From NCBI GenBank assembly GCA_023229645.1, contig JALNYU010000026.1:1-50292 (forward strand): a stretch of 50,292 bases of DNA, written 5' to 3'. A program made the position numbers and the translations under genes. This stretch comes from Nevskia sp. (GTDB taxonomy: Bacteria > Pseudomonadota > Gammaproteobacteria > Nevskiales > Nevskiaceae). Positions 24,300-32,193 of this stretch are shown one piece after another. Below the pieces are notes generated by a model. The model worked only from the letters and a program-made list of their open reading frames with translations, had not been told where the DNA came from and ran no database searches. The first letter of the stretch is position 1. Each line of letters begins with the position of its first letter.

Positions 24300-25001
24300 A
24301 TGGCGCTCAAATCCAAGCAGCGGCTGCGCACGGGCCTGAATTCGGCGTTACGCCGGGTCGGCGCTTATCTACCGCATGAATCGTTTTCGCTGTCCGCCGA
24401 AATTCCGGGCTTTACGCCGGACCAACCGCTGTGGCGATTGAAGCTGGAAATGCTGAGCGAAGCCCACGGCGACGGCCAGCGTTTACGGCTCCGCGGGCAC
24501 TTTCAAGCCAGCCTCGCGAATGCGCTTGCGCCTACGCCCTCCGGTGTCCAAGCCATTAGCAGCCCCGAAACGGGAACAGCGCTGGCAGAAACACCGCGCG
24601 TCGGCACTTGGTTACGCGCGGCCCTATCAAAGCCGCGCCTGCGTCGCTTCGCAGCCCCGCTGCTACGGCATGACTTCAATTCCTGGATTGACGTCCGGGC
24701 GTCGACCGCTGATCTCGTCGACGGCGCCAGCGCCTTGCTTCCCGAGCGGCTACAACTGCAGACTTTGGGCATCGACACCACCGGTGATCGCGATGGTTTT
24801 TTGGCCCAAACCTGGGCTGGCAACAGCGACGGTGGCCCGCCCGGCTACGCGCAGATTTCCTTGCTGCAGTTGGACAAACGCCACCTGCCGACGCAAATCG
24901 CCGCGCTGATCGGCGACAAGCCATTCCAGCTTGTTGCCGCGCTGGTCGCCGTGGTTGAAGAAAAGGCGCCGAGCCCGGCAGCAAAAGCAACGTCGAAATA
25001 G
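24300..25001 (+). CDS. Hypothetical protein downstream of the desaturase
   Basis: A 233-residue protein I do not recognise. It has a basic N-terminus (MALKSKQRLRTGLNSALRRV), no signal peptide, no convincing membrane segment, and a C-terminal Ala/Lys-rich tail. The middle contains a low-complexity Ala/Pro/Thr stretch and RVGTWLRAALSKPRLRRFAAPLL. The conserved-looking end ERLQLQTLGIDTTGDRDGF has no motif I can name. It lies 52 bp after the desaturase on the same strand and is closed by a hairpin at 25018-25040, so a shared transcript is plausible. Confidence 0.6.
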   Translation: MALKSKQRLRTGLNSALRRVGAYLPHESFSLSAEIPGFTPDQPLWRLKLEMLSEAHGDGQRLRLRGHFQASLANALAPTPSGVQAISSPETGTALAETPRVGTWLRAALSKPRLRRFAAPLLRHDFNSWIDVRASTADLVDGASALLPERLQLQTLGIDTTGDRDGFLAQTWAGNSDGGPPGYAQISLLQLDKRHLPTQIAALIGDKPFQLVAALVAVVEEKAPSPAAKATSK

Positions 25002-25017
25002 CCGACGCGCAAACAAA

Positions 25018-25040
25018 AGGCGGGGTCATAGACCCCGCCT
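25018..25040. terminator. Terminator-like hairpin after the hypothetical gene
   Basis: AGGCGGGGTC and GACCCCGCCT form a perfect 10-bp stem around ATA. An A-run precedes it (AAAA), which on the minus strand gives a short T-run, while the plus side has only CAAACCC. It closes either direction weakly. Confidence 0.5.
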
Positions 25041-25276
25041 CAAACCCTCCCCCAAATTTCGTGCACCTTGCTGCCATTGCAGTTGGGCAAAGCGGCTTCG
25101 CTTCCGCAGCCGGCAGAGCCGGAATTGCTGCGAAAAAATCAATTGTCGCCGGAAAGCCCAAGCCGAGAGTAACGCCAATGGCGGCCCACGGCCAGTCTTC
25201 GCGATAGGTGATTGATTTCGCGCAAGGCTCTACGGCCTAGCGCGCTAGCTTGCGGCCATAAATGCGCAGTGCACAC
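25041..25276. other. Non-coding gap, no gene recognised
   Basis: Between the hypothetical gene and the glycine-zipper lipoprotein gene, 313 bp carry no supported gene. The ends hold two hairpins (25018-25040 and 25277-25303). The middle has a short palindromic stretch (GGCCTAGCGCGCTAGC near 25237) with no evident role. Confidence 0.5.
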
Positions 25277-25303
25277 AAACCCCAGCGTGTTCCGCTGGGG
25301 TTT
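25277..25303 (-). terminator. Terminator hairpin after the glycine-zipper lipoprotein gene
   Basis: AAACCCCAGCG and CGCTGGGGTTT form an 11-bp perfect stem with the loop TGTTC. It lies 11 bp beyond the stop of the minus-strand lipoprotein gene. The stem itself ends in TTT on the minus strand. Confidence 0.65.
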
Positions 25304-25314
25304 GGGGAAGGTTT

Positions 25315-25911
25315 TTAGCCGTTGTACTGCAACGCACCGTTGACGACTTTGACTTTGCTGCCGACCGCTAAACCGTCGAGCGCGTTCATCGTCACAACCC
25401 GCTGGCTGCCATCGTCCATATTGACGGTAACGCGGTAAACCACCTTGGTTTTGACGCGGCTCTCAACTTCGCGCCCGGCGAGCCCACCGAGCACCGCACC
25501 GCCGATCGTCGCCAGAATTTTTCCGGACTTCTTGCCGAATTGTGCGCCGGCTAAACCGCCAGCCGCCGCACCGCCTAAAGTGCCGACTGCGCTCGCATCA
25601 CCCTTCACGTGGTCCTCTTGAACCCCAGCAATAACACCGCACTCGGTGCACACCGGTGCTGGCGCTGCTACCGGCTCAGCGGTGGCGACTGGGGTTGGCT
25701 GCGGTTTCGGCCTAGTCGCCACCTTCGCCGGACGCGGTGCGGGCGCCGGTTCTGCCTGTGCGGCCGGCTGTGCCGGAGCTTCTTGTTGCGGTTGTGCCGT
25801 GACCTCCGAAGTCGTTGGCGCCGTCGCTGCGGTTTCGGCAGGCGGCTGAGGGGCCGGGCCGCACGCGGCTAGGGCGATAAAACTGATCAGGGCAAGCGTT
25901 TTTTTAAACAT
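25315..25911 (-). CDS. Glycine-zipper 2TM (SlyB/17-kDa antigen-like) outer-membrane lipoprotein
   Basis: A 198-residue lipoprotein. The signal peptide MFKKTLALISFIALAAC ends in the lipobox LAAC. A long Pro/Ala/Gln-rich linker (about residues 20-85) is followed by CTECGVIAGVQ and a glycine-zipper pair (AVGTLGGAAAGGLAGAQFG, ILATIGGAVLGGLAGREVE). A beta-rich tail (YRVTVNMDDGSQRVVTM) ends the protein. The family resembles SlyB and rickettsial 17-kDa antigen, which stabilise the envelope. I used the ATG at 25911; upstream frame extension would bury the signal peptide. Confidence 0.85.
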   Translation of the reverse strand: MFKKTLALISFIALAACGPAPQPPAETAATAPTTSEVTAQPQQEAPAQPAAQAEPAPAPRPAKVATRPKPQPTPVATAEPVAAPAPVCTECGVIAGVQEDHVKGDASAVGTLGGAAAGGLAGAQFGKKSGKILATIGGAVLGGLAGREVESRVKTKVVYRVTVNMDDGSQRVVTMNALDGLAVGSKVKVVNGALQYNG

Positions 25912-26016
25912 GGGTATTCTCCCCGGTAATCGAAAATTGCCGGCCCAGCTTAACCCTTGAAGCTGAACCGACACTGACCGGGGATATGGGGTGTCTGTTG
26001 GGCGCTCATTTGCCGC

Positions 26017-27021
26017 TTAGCGCCCGCCCGCAACAAAATGGCAGGCAACGTAGTGCTCGCCCTTGACCCGCCGGAGCAACGGCACTGACTGCACGCAGGC
26101 GTGCTCAGCCAACGGGCAGCGCGGGTGGTAAACGCAACCCATCGGCGGATGGCTCCTAGCAGTATCGCGTGACGGCAGCCAGCGGCTGACGACGGGCGGC
26201 GCGGCGCGCGCATCAACTGGCGGCGCGGTGAGCAATTCACGGGAATACGGGTGTTTCGGCTGGCTGTGGAGGCTCGCCGCAGCGCCCTGCTCCATGACCT
26301 TGCCGAGATACATCACCAAAACACGATCGGCCAGCTGTGCGGTCAGTGCGAAGTCGTCGCTAATATGGATAACCGCGCGCTCGCCGCTGCCCCGCAATGC
26401 CGTCAACAACGTAATCAACGGCTGCCGGGCCGCCGCTTCTAGTCCCGAGAGCAGTTCATCGCAAATGAGCAGTTGTGGGTTCGTCGCCAGCGCCCGGGCA
26501 AGCGCCACGCGCACGCAGGCGCTGCGCTCTAAATCCCCCGCTGGCTTGGCGCCGATATCCGCCTCGACACCGACCGCAGCCAACGCCGCTGTCGCCCGAG
26601 CCCGCCGCTCTGCCAGCGCCACAGCCGGCCGCAAGCCCCGCAAGGACTCGGCGACGACATCAATCGCACTTTTACGCGGCGGCAACGCATAACGACCGTT
26701 CAAACTGGCGAGCTGAATCTGTGGCCGTAGTTGCAGCCAATCTTTCTTGCTGAGCGCCGTCAGCTCTTGATCGCGATAGCGGATTGATCCAGCACTGGTG
26801 GGCAGTTGGTCCGATAGCGCCAGCGCCAGCGTTCGCTTGCCGCAACCCGGCGCGCCGACGATGCCCAGGGTCTGCCCGGCATAGAGATCAAAATGTATAT
26901 CGTCAACCGCCCGCACCGCTGGCTCACGGTGCCAGGGCAATATTCGGCGCGTCCGATAATTGACCTTTAAGCGTCGAATAGACAGCAGTGGCTTCGGCTT
27001 TAGCGGATCAGCAGGGTTCAT
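26017..27021 (-). CDS. OppF/DppF-like ABC ATPase with degenerate catalytic motifs, orphan
   Basis: A 334-residue protein that keeps the fold and C-terminal oligopeptide-transporter domain of DppF/OppF (HPYSRELLTAPP, GCVYHPRCPLAEHAC, GEHYVACHF). The nucleotide motifs are altered. Walker A reads GAPGCGKRT (residues 57-65), so the magnesium-binding Ser/Thr after the lysine is Arg64. The LSGGQ signature is replaced by LERSA (164-168). The switch histidine of ISHD is Asp222 (ISDD). Walker B Asp188-Glu189 is kept. No permease or binding-protein gene is adjacent. Loss of ATPase activity is therefore likely while the open frame is intact, suggesting a retained non-catalytic role or slow decay. Start ATG 27021 is preferred over an upstream in-frame codon. 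Confidence 0.8.
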   Translation of the reverse strand: MNPADPLKPKPLLSIRRLKVNYRTRRILPWHREPAVRAVDDIHFDLYAGQTLGIVGAPGCGKRTLALALSDQLPTSAGSIRYRDQELTALSKKDWLQLRPQIQLASLNGRYALPPRKSAIDVVAESLRGLRPAVALAERRARATAALAAVGVEADIGAKPAGDLERSACVRVALARALATNPQLLICDELLSGLEAAARQPLITLLTALRGSGERAVIHISDDFALTAQLADRVLVMYLGKVMEQGAAASLHSQPKHPYSRELLTAPPVDARAAPPVVSRWLPSRDTARSHPPMGCVYHPRCPLAEHACVQSVPLLRRVKGEHYVACHFVAGGR

Positions 27022-27148
27022 CAACGATGGGGTGACCGAGGAAAGGCGGAATTCTGCAGCCTTATGCGCGAATCGGCGAGTCAATCACAACTAAAAACCG
27101 GGCCTCGCCGCCGATCCTGTGCAGCGAGGCCAGCCGACACCGTGCCGG

Positions 27149-27631
27149 TTAGCCCTGCAGGTGCGCTTCGAGGAACCACAAACTCTTATCTAAACCGCGC
27201 GAAATGCCGGTAAACAGATCCGACGTGCCGGCGTCACCGAGGCTGGCGCTGGTTTCAATCGCTTTCCGCGTGCTGGCAGCAACCACCGCATAACGCTCCA
27301 CGAGCGCCGTAAGCGCCGCTTCGCCGCGCAAGCCGCTGATTGCGATTTCTGGCAAGCGGGACGTTCCAGCCACCGCGCGCGCCGTACCCACTGCAACGCC
27401 ACCCAGCGCCGTCGCGCGCTCGGCGAGATCATCGACATAGGCAACGGTTTCGCTCGCCAGCGTGTCGAAAAGCTCGTGCAACGCGATGAACTGCAAGCCT
27501 TTGACGTTCCAATGCGCCTGCTTGATCTGGCTGTAGAGGTCGAATGTATCGGCAAGTTGCTGATTTAGAAGTGCAATAATTTCCGCGCGCGCTGGGGTCG
27601 CGATATCGATCTTGCTGCTGTAGGTATTCAT
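27149..27631 (-). CDS. dps: Dps-family DNA-protecting ferritin
   Basis: A 160-residue Dps-type miniferritin. The ferroxidase signature lies in QIKQAHWNVKGLQFIALHELFDTL (His and Asp/Glu ligands), with TSRLPEIAISGLRG and the final helix DKSLWFLEAHLQG. Dps dodecamers store iron, detoxify peroxide and bind DNA in stress. The upstream gap (27632-27726) is AT-rich and may carry regulator sites, but I recognise no specific one. A hairpin near 27100-27140 (GGGCCTCG with CGAGGCC) lies beyond the stop. Confidence 0.92.
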   Translation of the reverse strand: MNTYSSKIDIATPARAEIIALLNQQLADTFDLYSQIKQAHWNVKGLQFIALHELFDTLASETVAYVDDLAERATALGGVAVGTARAVAGTSRLPEIAISGLRGEAALTALVERYAVVAASTRKAIETSASLGDAGTSDLFTGISRGLDKSLWFLEAHLQG

Positions 27632-27726
27632 GTTCGCTCCATTTCTGTAATCACGGGGGTGATCCTAATCCTGTACAGACATTAAAAGAAATGAATTGTT
27701 AGTCTTAACAACATATAAATTTTCTA

Positions 27727-28701
27727 TTATTGCTGAATCACTGCGGCGAGCTTTTGCTTGCGGTAATAGCTGAAAATATCGTTGAGATTCCGGTGCGGCC
27801 GCCAACCGAACGTGCGCTGAAACAGTTGGCCATCAATAATCACCGGGTACTTGAAGTAATTGATCAGATACGGCGGGAAGAAGGCATTCCAATTCAATGC
27901 CCCGCTGATGGCTTTCGGCAGCACCGGCGGGATTGAGGGAATCGGCAAGCGTCGGCAGCCGCATTGCCGCACCGCTTCTTGATACGGCACGTAGTCATCC
28001 GGCGCGACGTTATAAATGCCAGGCTTGTTGGCGACAAACGCGAGGATCATCGCGTCGGCCATGTCGTCAACGTGTAGGAACTGCATCATCGGCGAAAAGC
28101 CGATCAGCACCGGCGCCAATCGCCGGCCGAGCAAGATCGACATCGTATTGCGCACGCCCGGGCCGAGCACGTTGCACGGCCGCAGGATCGTAATGTTCAG
28201 CTCGGGGTGCTTCCACAGATAAATATTGGCGAGACTTTCGACTTCCACCGAATCGACCAAATCCTGCGTCACTTCGCTGGCTTTCAGCGGCGCGTCTTCT
28301 TCCAGCAGCGCCGGGTTGTAAGCCGAGGCGCCGTAGACGAAATACGTTGAGTGAATAATGACTTGCTTCACCTTGTATTTACGGCACAGCTCCAGCAGCC
28401 GCCGGGTGCCCAGCACGTTGGCGTTATACCGCTGCATGCGGGTCTTCTCGTGCGCGAACACGCGGCCGATGTGGATGACGGCGTCAATCGTGTGCTCGGC
28501 AAATACGTCTTCAAAGCCGCGCTTATGTAACTCGACCAGATAGCTGGGAATACCAGCGTCGGTTTCAACCTTGTGTCGGAAATCGACCGCGATAACGTTG
28601 TAGCGGCCGTTTAAGCGCGCAATCACCCGCATTGCCAGCGCGCCTGCCGCACCCGTTACCAGCACCGTCTTTTTCGGCGCGACCTGTGTTTTGCTAACCA
28701 T
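27727..28701 (-). CDS. Extended SDR (NAD-dependent epimerase/dehydratase family) protein
   Basis: A 324-residue extended short-chain dehydrogenase. The Rossmann motif VLVTGAAGALAMRVI is near residue 14, and a substrate-binding C-terminal part includes LRPCNVLGPGVRNTM and FLHVDDMADAM. The usual YxxxK catalytic pair is not evident at its expected place (LVDSVEVESLANIYLWK follows the VYG block), so the chemistry may be atypical. It starts one base inside the stop of the acyltransferase gene (TGATG), implying coupled translation and a lipid-related role. The substrate is unknown. Confidence 0.82.
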   Translation of the reverse strand: MVSKTQVAPKKTVLVTGAAGALAMRVIARLNGRYNVIAVDFRHKVETDAGIPSYLVELHKRGFEDVFAEHTIDAVIHIGRVFAHEKTRMQRYNANVLGTRRLLELCRKYKVKQVIIHSTYFVYGASAYNPALLEEDAPLKASEVTQDLVDSVEVESLANIYLWKHPELNITILRPCNVLGPGVRNTMSILLGRRLAPVLIGFSPMMQFLHVDDMADAMILAFVANKPGIYNVAPDDYVPYQEAVRQCGCRRLPIPSIPPVLPKAISGALNWNAFFPPYLINYFKYPVIIDGQLFQRTFGWRPHRNLNDIFSYYRKQKLAAVIQQ

Positions 28702-29534
28702 CAGAAAATACTCGTACGTTCCTGTAAGCCCTGCTCGATGAGCTGCCGTACTTCGTTCTTCACTTCGTCCACGCACGCGCCGACTTGCGCTTCGGTCGCC
28801 ACTTGTTCGAACTGCATCGGCTTACCAAAACGGATGTACACGCGGGTTGGCAGCGGAAGCAACGCCGGCGTTAGCGGCACATAGGGCAGACCCAGCAATT
28901 TCGCCAGCGGCGCCGCGTTAACTAGTGTCGGCATGGTTTCTTCGCAACCGACAACGCCCACCGGCACGACCGGGGCATGATGCGCCATCGCCAAACGCAT
29001 AAAGCCGTTACCGAAGCGCTGCAATTGATAACGCTTTTTGTAGGGCTTGCCGGAGCCACGCACGCCTTCCGGGAACACGATGATGGCCTCGTCCATGTCC
29101 AGCATCTTGCCGCAGTTGGCGGGGTCGCCAACAACGCAACCGAGCGCATTCATGTAATTGCCGAGCCACGGCACCGTTGGGAAGAAGCGTTCAATCATCG
29201 CCCGCGCCAGCCGTGGGCCACTGGGGTTCACCGCGGCGGCAACGCCAACCAGCACGCCGTCCATCGGCAATTGGCCGCTATGATTGCCTACGATCAGCAA
29301 ACGGCCTTGCGCCGGGATATTTTCAAGACCGTGGACCACCACGCGGAAATAATGGTCGTACAGCCATTTCGCCGCGCCGAGCGCGATTTTGAAACGATCT
29401 TCGTTGTAACCCCACGGATCGTAACCGAAGCTGCCGACGGGCTTTGGAATATCGGCGACCAATTGCTCGATTTCTGGCGTGACCAGATGTTTCCACGCAC
29501 GCTGCCGCCAATCGAACTTGCCGATATTGAACAT
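28701..29534 (-). CDS. Lysophospholipid acyltransferase-like (PlsC/MGAT-type) protein
   Basis: A 277-residue glycerol-acyltransferase-family protein. The catalytic histidine lies in IVGNHSGQLPMDG, which has a longer His-Asp spacing than the classical HX4D and fits the MGAT-like subgroup. FPEGVRGSGKPY is the substrate-binding block, with VPVGVVGCEE following. Start ATG 29534 (MFNIGKFDWRQRAWKH) is preferred over the codon at 29597. It is paired with the downstream SDR gene by a 1-bp overlap. The pair probably acts in lipid synthesis or modification; the acyl acceptor is not predictable. Confidence 0.83.
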   Translation of the reverse strand: MFNIGKFDWRQRAWKHLVTPEIEQLVADIPKPVGSFGYDPWGYNEDRFKIALGAAKWLYDHYFRVVVHGLENIPAQGRLLIVGNHSGQLPMDGVLVGVAAAVNPSGPRLARAMIERFFPTVPWLGNYMNALGCVVGDPANCGKMLDMDEAIIVFPEGVRGSGKPYKKRYQLQRFGNGFMRLAMAHHAPVVPVGVVGCEETMPTLVNAAPLAKLLGLPYVPLTPALLPLPTRVYIRFGKPMQFEQVATEAQVGACVDEVKNEVRQLIEQGLQERTSIF

Positions 29535-29748
29535 GGGTTTCAGTTTTTGTGCGAACTGGACATCGGTCCAGCCCCTAAGCCTCCGTGCACATCCCAAGTT
29601 AGTGCAAAAGCCGCACAGGGGGAAGGGCCAAGCAGCAAATATTTTTTATGCTGCTCGGGCGCTTAGCGCAAATTTACGCACTTCCAGAACGCGCGAAGGC
29701 TACCACTCGTGACCGACGTGGCGTCGTCAGCCAGCCGGTAGCCGCAGC

Positions 29749-31899
29749 TTAGGCGGCGCGCGCGAGGAAGCGGTCGAGCGCGGTCTTGGCCGCTGGCCCG
29801 AGGTCGATCGGCACCGTTTTGCGCGAGACGAGATCATCCAGCAACGTCCGCGACTTCAGCAGCAAGGTGTTGCTGCCGTTGAATTCAGCAAACGCCGCGC
29901 AATCCAAACCCGCGTAGTAGGCGACGGCTTTCATCCACCGGCTTTCGCCACGGTCGTGATCAAAAATCAAGAACCAAGCGCCCGGTTGGATCAACAGCTC
30001 CAGCAGTTCGCCAACGCCTTCTTGCGCGCCGCTGGACGACAACGCGCTGAGGCTGACGGCCGGCGCTGGCGTTGCGTAAACATTATCTGGCGTGACCGTT
30101 GTTTTGATTTCCTTCAGCGCCTGATCAAAGCCTTCCAAGGCGCTGCGTACCCGCGCTTCGGCCAAGCCGGCGCCACGGAATTCGTCGTCCAGCGCTTTGA
30201 ACAGCTCGGCGCGCTCGCTTTCGCCGCGGGCGTCGGCGCGGCGCGGGTCCAAGGCCTGAAGAATCCGGTCTAACGTCGCCATCCCCTGCTTCCATTGCGC
30301 GCTATTCGGGCCGTGATGCAGCAAGTGCATCGCCATCATCGGCGCCCATGCAGAGTTCAACAGCGGCCGCACACCCTCGCTGATCGTGCAGCCGCGTGTC
30401 CGCAACTGCAGTTCTTCGGCGATGATCCGGCGCACCTTTTTCACCATCGCCTGCCGTCGCGCGGCGGCCTGCACCATCTGTTGCTCGATAAAGCGCTCGG
30501 CCTGCTCGGTATCGATCAGTTCGATCTCCGCCGCCGGCTTCCGCAGCGTCTCCGCCGCGATATCGAACTGCTTCTGAATCTGCCCCACCAGCTCCGCGAT
30601 TCGCGACAGCGCCGCATCGCCGCCGGTGCGCGCGGTCGTCGCCATCGTCGCCAATTCGTTGATCAGGCCGCGCACCGGGTGATCAGGATCGGAAACGAAC
30701 GCGAGATCCTTCAGCGCCACCTTGATCGTCGACATCCGCAAGCCGTCGAACTGCGAGCGCAGGCTCGTCGGCAAATGCGGATCGGCCAGGATGTCGTTGA
30801 ACATATGGCCGACGAGACTGGCGCGCTGCACGTAAGCGGTGGCTTGGCGCGGCCCCCAACCGACAATCGGCTGGCCCTGCGACGCGGCCGCAAGGTCCGC
30901 CGCGAGGCTGGCGTTGGTGTAAACCGCGGCGTTCGGCGCGTAAGCACCGATGCGCTGCAATACATTCAGCGTTTGTGCGTCCAGCGATGGCGACATCATC
31001 ATCGCCGCAGCGAGCCCAACCGGCGCCCCCGTCGGGCCAGGGTTCGTCGGCACCGGGTTGCCGGAGAACATCGAAGACGTTGCGAACGAAGGCCGGAACG
31101 GCTCGCTTTGCTGCGGCGTCATCGGTGGCGCTGGCGGGCTGAAGCTTTCCGTAGGCGCCTGTTCCGGCGCTTCGGTGCCGCCCGGCCCGGTATGGGTTGC
31201 CGGCGCGCGCACCGAGCGAACGCCATGCTGCTTAAAGTATTGCTGTACCTTGCTGTAGAGGCCGGAAAGATCGCTAATTACCAAGCGATCAAACAGCTTG
31301 AAGATTACGAGCTCGACCGCGAATTCGACATCCAACGCCTCGGCGCAACCGCGGAACGCTTTGCAGATTGTCGATGGCGACAGCGCTTCTGGCGATAACG
31401 GCGCATGCGCTTCGTGAATCAAGCCATGAACCCGGCCGCCGATTTCCCACAACGCTTGCTTGTAAAGGCCTTCGGCCTTCGTCGCCATATTGGAAACAGC
31501 GATTGTCAGTTCGACGGACTCTGATTTCTGCAGCGTGAAGCCGGCGTCTTCATCGTCGAGCGAAAACGGTTTCGCAGCGGCTGCGGGCGACGGCGTCTGC
31601 GGAATTTCGTTGAAGCTGGCGGAATAGGTTTCGGTGAACTGCGCCATCATGTTCTTACGGCCGAGGCGCACCGCACGCATGGTGTCGAAGAACAAGCGGC
31701 GATCGTTATTGTTGGCGGCGCGCTCGGCGAATTCGAACAGCAAGTCGTCCGCGCCATCGAACATGACGTTCAGACGTTCGTGCAAAGCGGCTAGGACTAA
31801 ATCCTTCAGGCCCTCGACCAGGCGCAAGGTTGCATCGGAGGCGCGCGCCTTGCCTCGCAACAAACTGACTACCTTCGGGCTACCGTCACGGCTACTCAT
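29749..31899 (-). CDS. DUF1631 family protein
   Basis: A 716-residue soluble protein of the DUF1631 family, found in many gamma- and betaproteobacteria, of uncertain function. Typical parts are the N-terminal LLRGKARASDATLRLVEGLKDLVL, LLFEFAERAANNNDRRLFFDTMR, the central RSQFDGLRMSTIKVALKDLAFVSDPDHPVRGLINE and the C-terminal block GELLELLIQPGAWFLIFDHDRGE. A Pro-rich linker separates the N-terminal and central parts (about residues 245-300). No catalytic motif is evident. It is the only gene in its transcript as far as I can see. The upstream gap holds inverted repeats (32011-32097). Confidence 0.85.
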   Translation of the reverse strand: MSSRDGSPKVVSLLRGKARASDATLRLVEGLKDLVLAALHERLNVMFDGADDLLFEFAERAANNNDRRLFFDTMRAVRLGRKNMMAQFTETYSASFNEIPQTPSPAAAAKPFSLDDEDAGFTLQKSESVELTIAVSNMATKAEGLYKQALWEIGGRVHGLIHEAHAPLSPEALSPSTICKAFRGCAEALDVEFAVELVIFKLFDRLVISDLSGLYSKVQQYFKQHGVRSVRAPATHTGPGGTEAPEQAPTESFSPPAPPMTPQQSEPFRPSFATSSMFSGNPVPTNPGPTGAPVGLAAAMMMSPSLDAQTLNVLQRIGAYAPNAAVYTNASLAADLAAASQGQPIVGWGPRQATAYVQRASLVGHMFNDILADPHLPTSLRSQFDGLRMSTIKVALKDLAFVSDPDHPVRGLINELATMATTARTGGDAALSRIAELVGQIQKQFDIAAETLRKPAAEIELIDTEQAERFIEQQMVQAAARRQAMVKKVRRIIAEELQLRTRGCTISEGVRPLLNSAWAPMMAMHLLHHGPNSAQWKQGMATLDRILQALDPRRADARGESERAELFKALDDEFRGAGLAEARVRSALEGFDQALKEIKTTVTPDNVYATPAPAVSLSALSSSGAQEGVGELLELLIQPGAWFLIFDHDRGESRWMKAVAYYAGLDCAAFAEFNGSNTLLLKSRTLLDDLVSRKTVPIDLGPAAKTALDRFLARAA

Positions 31900-32010
31900 T
31901 GCACTTATTTCCCGCGCCACTGCTTGAGGCCGCTGTCACTGCACACAGCGCACCGTATGAACTGCCCTGAGCCAAAGTTATAGACTTTTTTACGATTGAG
32001 AACACCTGCA

Positions 32011-32097
32011 AAAACCCACTTTACGGGCCGGAACTGAAGGCACAGTCTGTCATATCGGACAACTACGACGTGGGTTTTGATACGTACAAATCGTATC
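32011..32097. other. Structured intergenic segment upstream of the DUF1631 gene
   Basis: Two nested signals occur in the 294-bp gap before the DUF1631 gene. AAAACCCAC (32011-32019) and GTGGGTTTT (32070-32078) are perfect inverted 9-mers. GATACG and CGTATC (32079-32097) form a 6-bp hairpin. Between the first pair lies AGGCACAGTCTG (32038-32049), identical to the promoter block of sRNA copy 3. Either DUF1631 promoter control or a separate small transcript could explain this. Confidence 0.35.
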
Positions 32098-32193
32098 TGA
32101 TTTGCACTTTATGAGGAGAGCCCCAAAAACCGCCCGGTTTAGTCAATAATATCTAACAGAACCCTTACTCAACCGACAGCCGGTAGCGCGCGT

